Positions 32,482-42,836 of a DNA stretch of 64,000 nucleotides are shown here, one piece after another. The stretch lies in NCBI GenBank assembly GCA_033439795.1, contig JAUTDP010000001.1, positions 2,170,001 through 2,234,000 of the forward strand, in the 5' to 3' direction. Under the pieces are notes generated by a model, which was not told the origin of the DNA, made no database searches, and saw only the letters and a list, made by a program, of their open reading frames with translations. A program made the position numbers and the translations under genes. Position 1 is the first letter of the stretch. Each line of letters begins with the position of its first letter. Source of the DNA: Sordaria brevicollis (Eukaryota; Ascomycota; Sordariomycetes; Sordariales; Sordariaceae).

Positions 32482-35290
32482 GGTTGCGGTTTGATGGGGT
32501 GGCGCAAACTGGTGTGTAAATAGGTGTTTTTTTGGGACTACACTCGACCGCCTTAAGAGGGTCGAAATTCGGAAATGAAGCGCGTTTCGCGGGAAGCAAC
32601 AGTCTCTGCTAAGCTGCCGATGCAAAGAAAAGAAAGAATACAGGAGGAAGTTTGGGGGCAGAGCGAGCTGGCTTGTGGAAAAGGATTAAACTAGTGATTT
32701 GCAGTCGAGAGAGTTCTGCAGTTGAGTTGACCGTGACTGCCCTGACTGGAACCTCTTTGGACCGAATGCTGCTGCTGCTTGCCTGCTGGTCGCTCCTGGT
32801 TCGCCTGCCGCCAGGTCACGTCGGTGCACGCACGTCAAATGGACCCGAATTTTTGGAGCGAGACGGCCAAGGCCCGGCCACCCGCCCCTGTACGCTCCAA
32901 CTTTTTGCGCCACGCGCCACACTACGCGTTCAGCCTCGCCAAGGCCCGGGCAACTGTAGCAAACTTGTCGCTGCTGTTTCTGTTTGGACTTCCACTGACT
33001 CTTTTTTGCAAACTCTCACCGCGACTCGCCCAGCAATGATGGATTTCGGACTGAAACAACACATGGCATGGCCCGTGCACATCATTAACATCGAACGACG
33101 AGAAGCCATCACCAATTTATCAGGAGCTGTTTAGCTTGACGGACCAACATCTCGGCCCACTTACGTCTTCTTCCCGAAGTTCCATGATGTCGACCCTGGG
33201 CCGTTTGAGGTCAGTCGTTGGGCTGCTGGATTCTGGGTATCAATCATGGCCGATGCAGGCCGGAGTTCACAACAACATCCTCACGGGTGCTGAAATGCAT
33301 GTCTGGGAAAGTGCTTCAAGGTTGGAGAGGCCAAAATATCCGCAGAGGCCGGAGCACATGATGCTGTGTTCAAATACCGACACCTTCGACACCCAAGAAC
33401 AGAGCCACCAACGGGACTTTGCCTATGGTATAGTCCACTGGGCATGTTCATGCGAGCCATCAAGTCGCCCTACGAACATCTCATCCGGTTCTTGGACTCT
33501 GGGGTCCGCATGGCTCATATACCTGCGGGACTGAGGTAGGTTCATGCCGCGCATCATGGAACTCACCACTAGACTAGAAACGAGTCTCTGTTGTTTCAGA
33601 TGCTTCTTCGGCGATATGATGCCCTGATGCCCTAGCCATCCGCGCTTAGAACCACCATTTGGCACGTTTCTCTGGAGCGAATCCCTGGATTCATCTGGAC
33701 AACAGCCGACTGTTGGTTCTGGTCGTGCCCAATCACAACAGTGTCTTGCTTTATTTGGCATCTCATGGCGCGCTTCTTGAGAGCTCTGGGGTTGTACGAA
33801 CTTGGCGTACACTGTGCTTGCTGTGCTGCGGTTGAGTCTTTGAGTTGAAGATCGTCAGGTCATTGGCATGAGATTGCTTGCTGCTCTTTGTAGCTTCATC
33901 GTCATATGCCATATCGCCGGGCTCATCTATCTCGTATAAGGGAACAACAAGAGCCAGATAGTGCAGGCAATACCTGAAATTCTGCCCGGTATCAGTAATC
34001 ATATGGCTATGTACCTGGGAATAGCTTCCTCAAATCCCCTACAACGTCCGCACTGTATCAGGGGTTGCTCATACCCCCCACTACGGTGTGCCGTCCCCAG
34101 ATTCAGAAGCAAATGCGACAAACAGCATCCCGTTTTGTAGGGTCTGATTATCTGCAACTTGCATCACAGATTCCTCTCTGGCCTTTCTGCTTCACATGAT
34201 GGCGCCACTATCAGAATATGGGATGAAAGAAAGAGGATAACAGCGTTCTGAGAAAGCCAAGTCTTTGCCCGTTTACATTTGGAAATACGAGTGTTTAATT
34301 CAAACTCCATTGGATGCCAAGCTCCCCTTTGCATCACCAGGAAGCCTTGTGCTTGATTTCAGGAACCGTCGAGGTACCTCTGGGTCGCCCCTCCTTTGTC
34401 TCCCTGAGACCTAGTGTTTCTCCAGTGATCCCTGTACTTGGCTGTTATGGGTTGCAGTGACGGCGTTAGTGAGCACCGCTACCCATCACTGTGCCCAGTG
34501 CTGAGCACTATCACCGGCCGTGCTGACACTCTCCGACTCCGTGTTGCCTGTGTCTCCTCCTCTTGCTCCTCTTCCATCCTCTCATCACAGCCGGACCCCA
34601 CCTTGGAGACTGTGACAGACCCGAACAATGGACGGCGAGACCTGACGGGGACCCAGCGTTATTACCACCTTCTCACACTACTACTTTCCCGTCGACATCT
34701 ATTTTCCACCCAAATATTGGCGTGTCCCTCTCGACCTGTGTTTTTTTCCACTTCACCGCCTGGACTAAAGGCATTTCCCCTCTTCCCAATAAATCCCCGC
34801 CAAAAGCGATTTGTCTTTGCGATCTAGCGTGTCTAGTGTTCTTGTCGGTCCTTCTCCTCCTTCTCCTTCAGCTGAAGAGCAAAGCGCGCGTGTGTCGGAC
34901 TGTGACACTGGACAACCATATCAGAAGGTTATCATCGCCAACCGAACCCTCGGCCCCCTTTTCGAACATCGCTTCAGGTTTACGACAGTCGAGCCGATTA
35001 CCTTGCCGGTCGTCTTCTACCCACAAAGCCATTGGGTTGACATCAAGATATACCAGAAACCCGATCCCAAGCACTGACATTCCGGCCTGACGGTTGTCAA
35101 CCTCGGAATCCACACCTCATCTCCGTACGAGTGGCGTATAGTATCGCATTGGGCTTCCATATCTGATCGCCTCCTCCCACCATCACTCCTTCGACCTCTT
35201 CTTGAATATTCTCCAAGACAACCAAAAGGAAACGGCACTTGCCCATTCTCTACAGACACAAGCGTTCCCGACTACGCCCAAGCAGACATC
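32482..35290. other. Divergent promoter region between spt6 and mek-2
   Basis: About 2.8 kb separating two divergent regulatory genes. ORFs on both strands lack domains. The right part (about 34540-35290) is pyrimidine-rich on the plus strand and reads like a long mek-2 leader. No RNA gene or repeat recognised. Confidence 0.5.
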
Positions 35291-37010
35291 ATGGCTGACC
35301 CATTCGCCCCGCGCTCCATGAAGCGCAAGAACGTCAAAGGTCTTGCCTTGGCCCCCGCCGCTCCCAAACCCCCTCCGACTGCCGAAACCTTCTACAAGGA
35401 CAAAGATGACGATAACAATGCCCAGCTAGAGATTGGCATCGAGTTCAACCTGGACCTCAGGCCCGAGGATTTGGAGCTGATCAAGGAGTTGGGAGCTGGA
35501 AACGGAGGTACTGTTAGCAAAGTCAGGCATATCCCGACAAATACAGTTATGGCTCGCAAGGTATGTTGGACAGGCCAAGGTTGCCCAGCTTTTGCCGTCT
35601 AAGTTCTGCTAACACCTATGGGCAGGTTATCCATGTTGAGGCCAAGAAGGAGATGCGCAAGCGTATCGTTCGCGAGCTTCAGATCATGCACGGCTGCCAC
35701 TCCGAGTACATTGTCACCTTCTACGGCGCCTTCCTTAACGAGCATAACGATGTGATTATGTGCATGGAGTACATGGATGTTGGGTAGGTTGGATCTCAAA
35801 ACCTGGAGCTCTATGCGCATGGATACTGACCCAATATGTCCAGGTCGCTGGACCGTATCTCCCGTGTTTTCGGCCCCGTTCGCGTCGATGTTCTTGGAAA
35901 GATTGCCGAAGCTACACTCGGTGGCCTTACGTACCTCTACTCGAAGCATCATATCATGCACAGAGACATCAAACCCTCCAACATTCTCGTCAACTCCAAG
36001 GGTCACATCAAGCTTTGCGATTTTGGTGTTTCTGGAGAGCTGGTTAACTCCGTTGCCGATACCTTTGTGGGTACTTCCACTTACATGGCTCCCGAAAGAA
36101 TCCAGGGCGACAAGTACACAGTCAAGTCTGATGTGTGGAGTTTCGGCTTGACCATCATGGAGTTGGCTATTGGAAAGTTCCCCTTTGCCAGTGATCAACT
36201 TGGGGATGAAGCTGAAAATGCGCCCGCCGGTATCCTCGACCTCCTCCAACAAATCGTTCACGAGCCAGCACCGAAGCTGCCCAAGAGCGACGCTTTCCCT
36301 TCGATTCTCGAGGACATGATCCAGAAGTGTCTTTACAAGGAACCTGAGAGGCGACCGACGCCTCAAGAGCTCTTTGTAAGTGGTTTCCTGTTGTGGTTTT
36401 GCGGCAGAGTTACTAATGCGCGCTGTAGGACCGCGACCCCTTCGTACAAGCGGCAAAGAGAACGCCAGTCGACCTGAGAGAGTGGGCTTGCAGCTTGATG
36501 GACCGTGATAACCGCAAGTCCCATCTGCAACCCCAGCTCTCTCCGGCGACACAAGAACTTCTTAGGTCCAGCGATGAACCTACACCCACTTCAGGTGAGA
36601 TTCCCATTCTTGGGACTATGGTGTCACCTCGTGACCAACATAGCAGCGTACCAAACCGACCCCCGCCACGCAGCCGAACAGACAGCACTGGCCGCACAAG
36701 TGGACCGTCTGTACATCCGGGACTGGGAGCGCGAGTAAACACGACTGGCTCCCAGCCCAGATACCCGCAGCAGGCCCCTCCTCCTCCGTCGTCCGAAAAG
36801 CGGCCATCCCTGTCGACCGGCGGCCATTCGTATACTAGTTCCTCGTCCTCGAGCCGATCGGGCTTCGCCCTACCCATCCGACCGGGGCCTCCGGGCCAAC
36901 CGATGCAAGCGCCGCCGCCGCAGCCCCCGCGAAGACAGTTGACAGCGGAGGAACTGCAGAGGGAAAGTCGTCGGCAAGCGGCGATGCAGCCTCCAGCTAA
37001 CCGGTTTTGA
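35291..37010 (+). CDS. mek-2: MAP kinase kinase, Ste7-type (MEK-2)
   Basis: A predicted 513-aa dual-specificity kinase that would activate the Fus3/Kss1-type MAPK (MAK-2 in Neurospora), controlling hyphal fusion and mating. Exons are 35291-35560, 35626-35783, 35844-36375 and 36429-37010. The N-terminus carries a basic-hydrophobic MAPK docking site (KRKNVKGLAL) much like the one in yeast Ste7. Kinase motifs: glycine loop GAGNGG (68-73), catalytic Lys90 in MARK, HRDIKPSN (Asp184), DFG (202-204), activation sites in SVADT (Ser212, Thr216), and the APE motif. A Pro/Ser-rich C-terminal tail of about 130 residues follows the kinase domain. The closest families are Ste7, Mst7 and Fuz7; the Mkk1 and Pbs2 classes fit less well. 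Confidence 0.95.
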
Positions 37011-37934
37011 GTTGAGAGTTGCCTGCTTAGGCGGATCAGTTGTCGTTACTCGTATGACAGGGTGTTTCTTTGCATATATAATACTCAGACCCCCTTTTTC
37101 TTTTGCAGCTGTGCTCCCTACTCGCCTGTTTTGATTTGCGAACATGTTGACCATTCTAGCATTCACTTGGTATGTTTCATACACGGACTCGAAATGGCCG
37201 CTAAATGGGGGATGTGGTTGGAAATAAAGTCAGCGGGTCTACCATGATTGTTGTGCTGGCACATCCCAGTGGTACGGAAAGGCAAATTGTTGAAGCAGGG
37301 GCGTGAATCTTGGCCAAACGGGGAGATACGGTCATGGTTATGATTGGGAATAGTTGTGACGATATAGGACGAGCAAGAGGAGATTTGTGGGTTGCTAGTG
37401 CCTGACCTGAAGGTAAAGAAAGTGCCATATGTGTGAGAAAGAGTTGGCAAGTTTGACTTGTATTTGAAAGTTTGTATGGATCTTTGTTTTCAACTCGCCA
37501 ACAAATGTCCATGGAGACTTTAGGGATTTTATCACAATGTTGTTGGAAAGATGCATAGTGAAAGAAGCTGACAATTATCTGGTCTCTCAAACTGTCTGGC
37601 TATGATGTAGTAAACGAATGACCTGCATGTACCACGGAAGGTTCTTAACCAAGAACAGGAAGCGAATTAGGATGTGAACAAGTACCGAGTTTCTCAAATC
37701 GAATAGAGGGAATGGGAAAAAAAATTGGAAAGAGGGGATTATAGGAAGAACAACAAGGCTATCAAGTCCCACGAGCTGTATGTATTGCGCGCGGCAACAC
37801 TTTTCATCCCAACTTCTTAAAAACCTCTACCTCCCGGTCGGATAAGAGAAAAAAAAGGTGAATGAAGTGAGGATGAATGAAAAGAGCAAAGACACACAAG
37901 TAGCAAAAAGAAAAATCAGGAAAGAAAAAACCAC
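37011..37934. other. 3' flank of mek-2, no gene recognised
   Basis: AT-richer spacer with short ORFs only. It contains A-rich runs near 37845-37930 just beyond the 5S rRNA gene's 3' end. Confidence 0.5.
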
Positions 37935-37939
37935 AAAAA
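37935..37939 (-). terminator. Pol III terminator of 5S rRNA copy 1
   Basis: Five T residues on the minus strand directly after the 5S rRNA 3' end (CTTTTTG). Confidence 0.8.
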
Positions 37940-37940
37940 G

Positions 37941-38059
37941 ACATACAACACCAGGGATTCGCTGGTCGTCACCGACCCAACTACTAGTCTGGCCCTCACT
38001 GGCTTATCTATGGGAGAGCGGACGGGATCCCGAGTTTTCCAGTGGGTATGGTCGTATGT
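37941..38059 (-). rRNA. 5S ribosomal RNA gene, copy 1 (non-alpha variant)
   Basis: A 119-nt gene starting ACATACGACC and ending GTTGTATGT, so the two ends pair over 9 bp as helix I. The conserved 5S segments CCCGTCCGCTC and GTAGTTGGGT are present, as is CAGCGAATCCC. It is identical over its length to the copy at 49286-49404. From what I recall of the predominant Neurospora alpha-type 5S RNA, the ends agree and the middle differs substantially, so this is one of the dispersed variant types. It lies between the convergent ends of mek-2 and the DysF gene. ORFs that cover it are chance. Confidence 0.95.
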
Positions 38060-38084
38060 GCTACTTCTTCCGAGCAGTAGCCCT

Positions 38085-38090
38085 GATAAA
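38085..38090 (-). promoter_or_regulatory. TATA-like element of 5S rRNA copy 1
   Basis: Minus-strand TTTATC, with TATC at -29 to -26 from the first base of the 5S gene. Neurospora 5S genes are known to need a TATA-type box at this position in addition to internal elements. Confidence 0.6.
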
Positions 38091-38672
38091 CCAATGCAAA
38101 AGATGGATCCGAGTGTGGTTGACGTATCGGCTTCATTAATAGACCTGAGGGGGGTACCATGAAGGTAGCCCTGGTGAATACCTGTATAAGAATCTAAGAT
38201 GCCGAAATGCCTACGTGGAAGTACGTTAAAACACAAACGGTCATTGTTAACAAGTCCACTATTTTCAGGCCTAACTGTGAAAGAAAACGGTGATTATGTG
38301 TTAATGCTAATCGGCGATGCTATTGAGTTAAAGGAACCTATACTATAGGAGAAGAATTGAAGACTTGCCCTTCCTACCCCAATCAACCAAACTAAACTAT
38401 CCAACAACCCAACAAACCCGGAAGTATATAAACTTAATGCTGTAATAACAAAACGCATGCATGCTTTTGGTTTGGCAAAGAAAACACCAGCCGTGCAAAA
38501 ACCCCAAGAAATGAAGTGTAAACCGTACTGTCCATGTCCATGTCGTATCCAGCCCATATCGTGTTCCATCCAAACTTTGTCTTCCCCCTCTTATTACCAT
38601 AAACCGAGGGTACTGTTACCGTATCCATCCATCCTCTTAGCGTACCATATCATGAACGCATCTCAATCAAAT
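38091..38672. other. Spacer between 5S copy 1 and the DysF gene 3' end
   Basis: No gene recognised; probably 3' UTR of the minus-strand DysF gene at its right end. Confidence 0.5.
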
Positions 38673-40450
38673 CTACCTCGTCTGAGCATCCCCATGATCC
38701 GGCGCCGGCGGCTGTGCCGGTCCCGACTGATCCACACCCTGCCAGCTAGGATCCCAGCCCTTATCGGTATCCACGCCGCCCTTGGTCTCTCCCTCAATGA
38801 CCATCTCCTTAACATCGCTCCAGAACTCGAGACGTCTGACTTCCTCGTCGGCGTGCTTAACGGCCTGACGGAGGTTCTCTTCTCGTCGGGACTGTTTCTC
38901 TTCAAGTTCTTCTGGACTAAGAGGTAGCGGTGGTGGGGATCCAGGTGTGGACATGGGCCCGTCTGTTGGAGGAGTGGCCTTGTCTTCGTTGGACTTGCCC
39001 TTATCCTTCTTCTTGTCCTCCTTCTCATTGTCTTGTTGCCTCTCTTTCACTTCCTTCTCCTTTGTCTCACGCTCCTCGACAATCTTGTCATAGACCTCCG
39101 TAAGTCTCGCCAGAAGTGCGCGGCGGGAAGCCTGGAAGATGAACATGGACATGATATCGTGCATAACGCCCGCCAGCCCTTCCAGGTTATCGTCGGCGTG
39201 TTCCAGGTAGTTGTTCACCGCCTCGATCTTTTCGCGATCGATCCTGCACTCTCTGAGGACAGCAAGTAGTTCCTCCACGTCTTCAATATCCTCCATTTCT
39301 TCGGCAGCTTCCTCATCAAGCGCCTCCGAAATACTCCGCATACTCGCTCGACTGCGTCTCGAGTTCATCAGCGTGCTCGCCCGACTGGGACTGCGACTTT
39401 TGCTTCTTGTCCTGCTCCTGCTCCGGCTTCTCGCCCTGTTCATCTCCGCCGAAGCTCTAACAGTGAAGTACTCCGGGTTCAGCATGGAGGGATCCTGTCC
39501 CCCCTCGCGCATAGCCTCATATCCAGCTGCCTTCTTCACGCGCTTTCGTATCCATGCCCTCCTTCGCACAAACGAGTTCCACCATTTCGGTCGGTGCCAC
39601 GAGACGCGCTTCCAGAACGCAAAGCTGTACTCCCACCCTTCCTCATCGGCGTAGTCCTTCTCGTGGTTGACGCGCCATTCGGGCCATGCCCACTCCCATG
39701 ATGGGTCAGGTACTTGCGCGTTGGTGATGTCGGTTGGAGAAGCTTTGTGCGCGAAGTTGGTCCATGCTGGTGGGTCGAGGTTGCCGAGAGCCTTGGAGGA
39801 GAACAGGGGGATGCCGCAGAGGAAACCGCCGCGCTGGTTTTCGTAGAGGATGTCGATGGCGGATTCGGGGGTGGTTACTGATTTTCGGCGGGCGCTGCCG
39901 TTGGTCTCGCGTGAGGCTCTGGAGGCTCGCGAAGCCTTGGATGGCTTGGACTTGAGAGATGGGAAGGATAGTTTGCGTTCGACTTCGTCAGGGTTGGGTG
40001 TGGGTTCTGGTATATGGTGTTAGTATCGTCATGGGACCTGACGGTGACTTGTCTGTACGAAACTGGAGTTGGTGAACTTGGACAAAGTTGGATGATGGAC
40101 TTACGTTGAACAATGACGGACGGACCATCCGGCGGTGCCGTAGCCTTCACGTCATCGTCTGCGATAGCTGTACCCTCGCTTGTTTCGACGCGATGTGGAG
40201 TATCTTCTCCGTCCTCTACTCCGGATCGGGAGTCGGTAGAGACGGAGAGTCGTTTGTTCTGTCTTCGGCGGGAACCGGAAGGGTCTGCTGTATTGTCTCC
40301 ATTTGTGTTTGTTTTTGCAAGAGATTCCCTGGAACTAGTTGGCGAAACGTCTTCCTTGTTTACTAAGGTGATTTCATGGTCGAAGTCGCTGTCCTTGGGC
40401 GGAGCTACACGACGAGATGAACGACGGTGATGACGACGGATTTTTCCCAT
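38673..40450 (-). CDS. DysF (peroxin/ferlin)-domain protein, Mug65-like
   Basis: A predicted 559-aa protein in two exons (40450-40105 and 40006-38673; donor C|GTAAGT, acceptor ATACCAG|AA). A basic, Ser-rich N-terminus is followed by the DysF module at about residues 145-235. Its N-terminal half begins YENQRGGFLCGIPLFS; its C-terminal half has the Trp/Arg signature EGWEYSFAFWKRVSW and KWWNSFVRRRAW. An Arg-Ser-rich stretch, an acidic helix and a long coiled-coil, Lys/Glu-rich tail complete the protein. DysF modules occur in fungal peroxisomal membrane proteins (Pex23/Pex30 group) and in S. pombe Mug65/Spo73. No transmembrane helix is obvious, which favours the Mug65-like type. Precise function unknown. 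Confidence 0.85.
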
Positions 40451-41708
40451 TGCTAGTAATCGGTCACAACAAGCAACATAGCCGAGCTGTATGTAACAAT
40501 GTGGACGAGGACAAAGACATCAAAGTACTTGATTGACCCGATGGACCTGGCTGGTTAATGGCGTAGGGGTCGTGGCCAACGCCCGTGGAGACGCGCTTTT
40601 CTCTCCGGGGTCAACGTCGTCGTATGTTTTTCTCCTTTCTCTTCTACCTACTGCTCAGAGACATGGACATCCGGATTTGGAGCAGGTAGATCTCTGAAAA
40701 AACTCGGGATCCAGGGGTTCGAGGGGGGCGGCACGCAGGCAAGCAGGCAGGCAGGGTGTTTGGCTTGCAGACGGGACGGGAGTGATGCAGGTTTGGATGG
40801 TCGACTGGAACCATGAGGAGTCTGTCAGACCACACTGCCACAATACAATTTCCAAGATGTCCCTTGGGCTGGGCTCTGGAGGCTGGTACCAAGAGTCTCT
40901 AGCAAGCGCAGCTGAAGAGCCCTGTAGCTTTTGGCGTTCATGTGCTCAATCTGGCACGTCCACCCAATGATGTAATTCTTCTAGGCAGGTGTCCACAGCG
41001 GCTCCAGTGAGCTTCAGGGCTGAGTATCGTGCATTAACATTTTTGAAGACGGCATCTCAAGCTCGCAATGTCGATTGAACTGAGATTTCGAATTGAACAG
41101 TAAATCCAATAAATTCTCAATTGTAAAGAATGTCTCAACAGCTTTGCTCATCCAGATCTCTCTTTGAACAACGCATAACTTTCATCTCTTCCATCTGAAT
41201 CACCACGTAGCATTCTTGAACTGTTAAGAAACTGCCTGCCGTCAACCACCCCGGCCCTTACCTTAACCGTCCAAGTGGGTCCCAGATCTCAGTCTTGGCA
41301 TCCACACCTCCCCACTCCATCAACGGCCCCGCTCAGGTCCAGAGCGACCTACGTCATGAGTTGATGATTGAATGGAATATGGACGGAAGGCACCGCCGGG
41401 TTGACACAGCGAACAGCGAAAGCAAGAAGCAAGGTCCAACTTGGAATTGTTACTGGGTAATTGGAGGATTGGGCAGGAAAGTGGAAAGAAGATTGAAAGG
41501 GATGACATAGGCATTCTGGAGTAACTTGAACTGCATTAGAAGTATATAACATCGTCCCGTCTCTCTACCTTACCCAGACCACTTACACATCATCACAACA
41601 ACACAAACAAACAACCATCACTCGAATAAACCAGTTCTCTTCGCGAACAATCGCAACCACACAATAACAACTCTTCTCTAATAAACAACACAACAACCAC
41701 CATCCAAA
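40451..41708. other. Divergent promoter region (DysF gene and 41709 gene)
   Basis: About 1.25 kb with no ORF of note. A CA-rich, CAAC-repeated stretch (about 41585-41708) forms the leader of the plus-strand gene. Confidence 0.5.
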
Positions 41709-42281
41709 ATGTCTCAGTCTCGCGTTCTCCCCATGCTCGGTGCCGGCGTTGTCGGCCTCGGTGGTTACTACATCTGGAAGTCCGGCGGCAGCCCTTCTGC
41801 TGCTGAGAAGAAGTTTGAGGGTGCGTACTGATATCACACCAATCTCTCTCTCCTCTTGCGCATTCATCATCATCATCATCAGTGTCAACTAACATATAAC
41901 CTCACACTTCCAGCCGACCTCCACCGCGGCGCCGCCAAGGTCAAGTCCGAGATTCCTCGCACCCACCAGACGGACGCTCGCTCCGAGGGCGCCGCCTATG
42001 GCAAGGAGATTGGTAGCAAGATTGACCAGGCTGTATGTTCTCCTTTTCCCACAACGACAACTACCACCTCCTGTGGCATCATTACTGACTGAGAGTGTCA
42101 ACAGGTCTCCCAAGCAGACAAGACCTACTCATCAACCAAGTCGCAAGCCGAGGCGCTCGCCAAGGACACCAAGGCCGAAGCCCTCAAGAAGATTGACCAG
42201 TTCGACCGCACCGTGGAGCAGAAGGCTGCCGAGGCCAAGTCTGGCGTTTCCAGCTGGTTCGGTAGCGGTAACTCCAAGTAA
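41709..42281 (+). CDS. Small LEA-like / 'calcofluor white hypersensitive'-type protein
   Basis: A predicted 135-aa protein encoded by three exons: 41709-41820, 41914-42032 and 42105-42281. Residues 7-23 (LPMLGAGVVGLGGYYIW) form one hydrophobic segment. The remainder is an amphipathic, Ala/Lys/Glu-rich helix (QAEALAKDTKAEALKKID) resembling LEA and apolipoprotein-like repeats, ending GVSSWFGSGNSK. Similar small proteins in filamentous ascomycetes are sometimes labelled calcofluor white hypersensitive proteins; I rely on that only loosely. A mitochondrial or membrane-surface stress role is plausible but unproven. Codon use with strong third-position C/G and the compact intron-rich structure suggest high expression. 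The first intron contains a CAT microsatellite. Confidence 0.85.
41865..41880. repeat. Short (CAT)n microsatellite in intron 1
   Basis: About five consecutive CAT units within the first intron of the 41709 gene. Confidence 0.8.
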
Positions 42282-42836
42282 ACAACGACATCTCTTCTGA
42301 ACACAACGAACGAACATGACGGGAAGCAAATGCATGATCGCACAAGGGCGTTTGAGTTTTTCGGGCGTTTTTCCTACATCACGATGAAAGGTTAATGATA
42401 TCATGAGCTGGGGTTAAGGGGTTTTACATGCATCAATGAATGCATTACACCATGACTATGGTGTTTTGTGGTTTATTTGGAGGTTTACAGTTAATACAAA
42501 TAATGCAAACCATCAAACGAACACATCCAGGGAGACTATGATGACCTTGAATGTGACCGTGACTGTATGATCTGAATTTCGGATTTTGCGTTGCTCTATT
42601 TATAACTAATCCAGCGTCTTATCGACCATGCAACCTTCAATACAACGCCCGACATTATCACGAACAAACCCCTTTCGTTAATCTTCTGTCCTTTGATGTT
42701 GACCACGATTAACAATCAATTGGAAATTCCGCTGCTCTATTTATCCATACCTAACCCAGCGCTGTTTGATTATCCTCAACGCTCAACACCACATTCGACA
42801 GACAATCCCATCCCATCAAAATGTAAACAAACCCCC
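42282..42836. other. Convergent 3' spacer
   Basis: Shared 3' flank of the 41709 gene and the minus-strand prp6 gene. Moderately AT-rich; no gene recognised. Confidence 0.5.
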
